From positions 1 through 9,258 of the forward strand of contig CANREO010000029.1 of assembly GCA_947629635.1 (NCBI GenBank): 9,258 nucleotides of DNA. Reading direction: 5' to 3'. This document shows positions 6,531-9,258 of this stretch, in pieces. Position numbers and translations under genes: made by a program. Positions within the stretch are counted from its first letter, which is position 1; each line of letters begins with the position of its first letter. This DNA is from an uncultured Clostridia bacterium (GTDB lineage Bacteria > Bacillota > Clostridia > Christensenellales > CAG-917). A model generated the notes under the pieces. The model was given only the letters and a program-made list of their open reading frames with translations. It did no database searches and was not told where the DNA came from.

Positions 6531-8966
6531 TCAATTTAACCCTTCAAGAGATACGACCAGTTCGACCTTGACGTTCTTGAATATTTGTTTGCCTTTTGTC
6601 GTGCGAGTGTCTATGCGGATGTTTTCGGTGTTTACGATATTAGTTTTACCGTCCGTCACGATTGCCATATCGTACGGCATTTTGACTACTCCGATATACT
6701 TGATGACAGATCTGTCAAGTTCAACAAGTTTGACTCCTTTTTGATATCTTGAAGCCGCGTCTATGGTTGGAATGATAACTCGCTTTGCATATCCCGTATC
6801 GGTGATTACGACAAGTTCGCCCTCATCGCTGACCTGTCCGCCATATGTCACGCTGTCTCCGTCATTGAGTTTTATGCCTTTGACTCCCACTGCGTTTCTG
6901 CCCTGAATTGGTATATCTATCGCTTTGTAGATGAGCACTTGTCCCTGCCTTGTAACCTCGATAACCATTTTGTCATCGTCGACGACTTCTGCGGATATCA
7001 ACTCGTCTCCGTCAAGCAAATTTATGGCCTTGATATACGTCTTGTTCATAGAGGTAAACTCCGAGAGGTCGACGCGCTTTACCATACCTTCTCTTGTAAA
7101 CAGCACGAGTTCGCCGATGGGGGCGCCGTCAAAGAAAATGAGTTTTGCCACATACTCACCCGATTGAACGTCTTGATTGAGGCTCCCTATCTTGAAAGAT
7201 TTTTCACGGAATTTCTTTTCGGGCAGATTTCCCACATCCAACTTGACAAGAGAGCCAAGGTTTGTAAGAGCGATCAACTTACCCTTATTGTTTACGGCAA
7301 GCGACTGTACCGGCAGTACGTCCGCTCCGAAAGAGGTCATATCCTTTGCCGCAACCGAATAACTCTTTTGCGACATAAAGCGGAGTTGCCCGTCGGCGGA
7401 AAGAGTTATTACGCCGTCTCTGTATGCCGTCTCTTCTTCGGCGGAAGAAGCGGCATAGCCGTCTGCGTCCTTATCGTCGATGACGACGGTCATGCGTTTT
7501 GACGGTTGAGCCCTCTTTATCTCTTCCAGTTCGTCTCGTATGATGTTGAGCTGCTTTCTCTTTGACGCTAGCACCGCTTCGAAAAAGTTTATGCTCTTTT
7601 TAAGCGCCGCCAACTCTTCCTCAAGCTTGCCTACCTCGAGTCTTGCCAGGCTTTTCAGGCGCATATCCAAGATTGCCTGCGCCTGCGCGTCGCTGAGGTC
7701 GAATCTCTGTCGCAATGTTTCCTTCGCCTTGGCGGTCGACTCCGACTCCTTTATAATTTTTATAACTTCGTCGATATTTGCGATTGCGACGAGCAATCCT
7801 TCGACTATTTCGGCTCTTGCGCGTGCCGCTTTCAAATCATAATTGGTGCGTCTTACGATGATTTGTCGTTGATATTCCACATAATAATCGAGATATGCCC
7901 TTAGGCTGAGTTGCTCGGGTTTGCCGTTTGCGATAGCGACCATATTTATAGAATAGCTTATCTCGAGGTTGGATTTTTTCATGAGAAAATCGATGATCTT
8001 TTTGACATCGGCGTCTCTCTTGCATTTGATGACCGCGCGCATACCCTGCTTATCCGACTCGTCCACTATTTCGGCGATGCCTTGCAAGACCTCTTTATTT
8101 TCCTCTTTCAAATCGGCAATGCTTGTCAACAGCGCAGATTTGGAGAGTTGATATGGTATCTCGGTTATGACTATATTCTTTTTACCGTTGTCGTCGTTTT
8201 CGATATGCAGACGCGAACGTATTTTTATTTTGCCTTTTCCCGTCTCGTAAATGTCCTCGAGGCTGTCGATAGGTATGATAAATCCGCCCGTGGGGAAGTC
8301 CGGGCCGTGAAACACTTTCAAAAGTTCCGTTGTCGTGATGTTAGGATCTTCTATTTTTGCGATCACCGCGTCTATGCACTCACCCATATTGTGAGTGGGT
8401 ATGTTGGTGGCCAGTCCGACTGCAATGCCGTTTGCCCCATTGACAAGTAGATTAGGAAAGCGCCCCGGAAGGGTGTTTGGTTCTTCCAAACTATCGTCGA
8501 AGTTGGGGGTCCAGATGACCGTCTCCTTATCTATGTCCCTCAGCAACTCCAGGGCAAGCGCGCTCATTCGCGCCTCGGTGTACCTCATCGCCGCCGCGCC
8601 GTCGCCGTCCACGCTGCCGAAATTGCCGTGACCGTCCACAAGCGGCATTCTCATCGCAAACGGCTGCGCCAATCTTACAAGAGCGCCGTATACGGAGCTA
8701 TCGCCGTGAGGATGATATTTGCCGAGACAGTCGCCCACTATCCTAGCGCACTTCTTGTGCGGCTTGTCCGGAGTCAATCCCATCTCGTGCATCGAATAAA
8801 GTACTCTGCGCTGAACGGGTTTCAATCCGTCCTCGACGCGTGGGATCGCTCTGTCTAAAATGACGTTCTCGGAATACGGGATCATGGAGTTGTGCATTAC
8901 TTCCTCCAACACCGTATTGAGTACAGTCTGATTGTATACTATCTCTTTGATCTTACCTTTCGCCAT
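6531..8966 (-). CDS. parC: Type II DNA topoisomerase subunit A (topoisomerase IV ParC-like)
   Basis: The 811-aa product is the DNA breakage-reunion subunit, which cleaves the gate DNA through a tyrosine. Visible parts: the winged-helix start ENVILDRAIPRVEDGLKPVQ (33-52); the quinolone-resistance-determining region around KYHPHGDSSVYGALVRLAQ (83-101); the catalytic Arg128-Tyr129 pair in AAAMRYTEARMS; NGANGIAVGLATNIPTHN (176-193) with the DNA-bending isoleucine; a coiled coil and C-gate near 360-480; and a C-terminal beta-pinwheel from about 500 with repeated blades (e.g. GRNAVGVKGIKL, 689-700). Length is typical of ParC/GyrA. No canonical QRRGGKG GyrA box is seen, and the nearest blades read SRYQKGVKL and KTYIKAINL. 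This favours topoisomerase IV (decatenation and relaxation) over gyrase, though a divergent gyrase is possible. Residue 94 is Gly where Asp or Glu is usual. The ATG lies 10 nt after the B-subunit stop and has only a weak ribosome site (CGGGAT). Confidence 0.93.
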   Translation of the reverse strand: MAKGKIKEIVYNQTVLNTVLEEVMHNSMIPYSENVILDRAIPRVEDGLKPVQRRVLYSMHEMGLTPDKPHKKCARIVGDCLGKYHPHGDSSVYGALVRLAQPFAMRMPLVDGHGNFGSVDGDGAAAMRYTEARMSALALELLRDIDKETVIWTPNFDDSLEEPNTLPGRFPNLLVNGANGIAVGLATNIPTHNMGECIDAVIAKIEDPNITTTELLKVFHGPDFPTGGFIIPIDSLEDIYETGKGKIKIRSRLHIENDDNGKKNIVITEIPYQLSKSALLTSIADLKEENKEVLQGIAEIVDESDKQGMRAVIKCKRDADVKKIIDFLMKKSNLEISYSINMVAIANGKPEQLSLRAYLDYYVEYQRQIIVRRTNYDLKAARARAEIVEGLLVAIANIDEVIKIIKESESTAKAKETLRQRFDLSDAQAQAILDMRLKSLARLEVGKLEEELAALKKSINFFEAVLASKRKQLNIIRDELEEIKRAQPSKRMTVVIDDKDADGYAASSAEEETAYRDGVITLSADGQLRFMSQKSYSVAAKDMTSFGADVLPVQSLAVNNKGKLIALTNLGSLVKLDVGNLPEKKFREKSFKIGSLNQDVQSGEYVAKLIFFDGAPIGELVLFTREGMVKRVDLSEFTSMNKTYIKAINLLDGDELISAEVVDDDKMVIEVTRQGQVLIYKAIDIPIQGRNAVGVKGIKLNDGDSVTYGGQVSDEGELVVITDTGYAKRVIIPTIDAASRYQKGVKLVELDRSVIKYIGVVKMPYDMAIVTDGKTNIVNTENIRIDTRTTKGKQIFKNVKVELVVSLEGLN

Positions 8967-8976
8967 AATTATCCCG

Positions 8977-9258
8977 TTATGCCTGTTGTGTGACCTTGAA
9001 ACTGTCGACCTTGTTAAAGTCCGCGTATTTGTAAATATAATCCTTTCTTATGTTGCTGTCGTCGCCCATGAGCACCGATATGCGTTTGTCTGCCATTGCA
9101 GCGTCGTCGATCGTGACGCGAGTCAGAGTACGCTTTGCGGGGTCCATAGTAGTGTCCCAAAGCTGTTCGGGATTCATTTCGCCCAAACCCTTAAAGCGCT
9201 GAAGCAAAGCGTTTTTGCCCATCTTTTTTTGGCCCTCGACAAGCGCGGCGTCATCATA
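8977..9258 (-). CDS. parE: Type II DNA topoisomerase subunit B (ParE/GyrB type), C-terminal fragment
   Basis: This is the last 93 codons of a gene whose 5' part lies beyond the right edge; the frame is open to the final base. It shows the C-terminal Toprim/tail signature of ParE and GyrB: LLQRFKGLGEMNPEQLWDTT, followed by MDPAKRTLTRV and a VLMGD motif. In the family the B subunit carries the ATPase and the Toprim metal site, and works with the A subunit in an A2B2 complex that passes one duplex through another. The gene stops with TAA 10 nt before the A-subunit start, which supports a B-A operon. GyrB and ParE share these end motifs, so the fragment alone cannot separate them. I prefer ParE because the partner A subunit lacks an obvious GyrA box. 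The family call is firm; the gyrase versus topoisomerase IV choice is tentative. Confidence 0.9.
   Translation of the reverse strand, partial: YDDAALVEGQKKMGKNALLQRFKGLGEMNPEQLWDTTMDPAKRTLTRVTIDDAAMADKRISVLMGDDSNIRKDYIYKYADFNKVDSFKVTQQA

Noticed and set aside
1..9258. CRISPR array, transposon, phage, toxin-antitoxin or RNA gene
   Set aside because: I saw no regular repeats, transposase or integrase motifs, small toxin pairs or tRNA-like folds. Nearly all bases are explained by core genes.

Overview
The window looks like ordinary chromosomal core sequence from a low-to-mid GC member of the Bacillota, most likely class Clostridia. Three things point there: a YqfC/YqfD sporulation pair, a Firmicutes-style M3B oligoendopeptidase F, and a UPF0371 (DUF1846) protein. 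The order within Clostridia cannot be fixed by eye. An uncultured Christensenellales-like lineage is my guess and no more. No mobile element, phage gene, CRISPR array, tRNA or rRNA is visible.

All genes lie on the minus strand, so transcription runs from high to low coordinates. A tightly packed cluster enters from the right edge: the C-terminus of a type II topoisomerase B subunit (ParE/GyrB type, 8977-9258), the full A subunit (ParC/GyrA type, 6531-8966), a UPF0371 protein (4996-6483), oligoendopeptidase F (3196-4977), an unrecognised membrane-anchored, lipoprotein-like protein (2540-3199) and the replicative helicase DnaB (1089-2567). Junctions are 10 nt, 47 nt, 18 nt, a stop/start overlap and a 28-nt overlap. 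No terminator is visible between these genes, so one transcription unit is likely. It ends at a clear intrinsic terminator (1058-1083) just after the dnaB stop.

After a short intergenic region (about 963-1057) with a candidate sporulation sigma-E promoter and a 14-bp palindrome, a second unit begins: yqfC (723-962), then yqfD (1-733, running off the left edge). The yqfD frame is open to the edge of the window and probably starts at TTG, with a strong Shine-Dalgarno sequence inside yqfC.

The cluster joins DNA topology (topoisomerase subunits) and fork unwinding (DnaB) with a cytosolic peptidase, a UPF0371 protein of unsettled role and a surface or membrane protein of unknown function. I do not see a convincing new multi-gene system. 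The points most worth a second look are: a DnaB C-terminus that resembles the SSB acidic tip (ending DENLPF); a glycine at the quinolone-contact acidic position of the topoisomerase A subunit; the unknown doubly anchored protein overlapping dnaB; and the palindrome over the putative yqfCD promoter.
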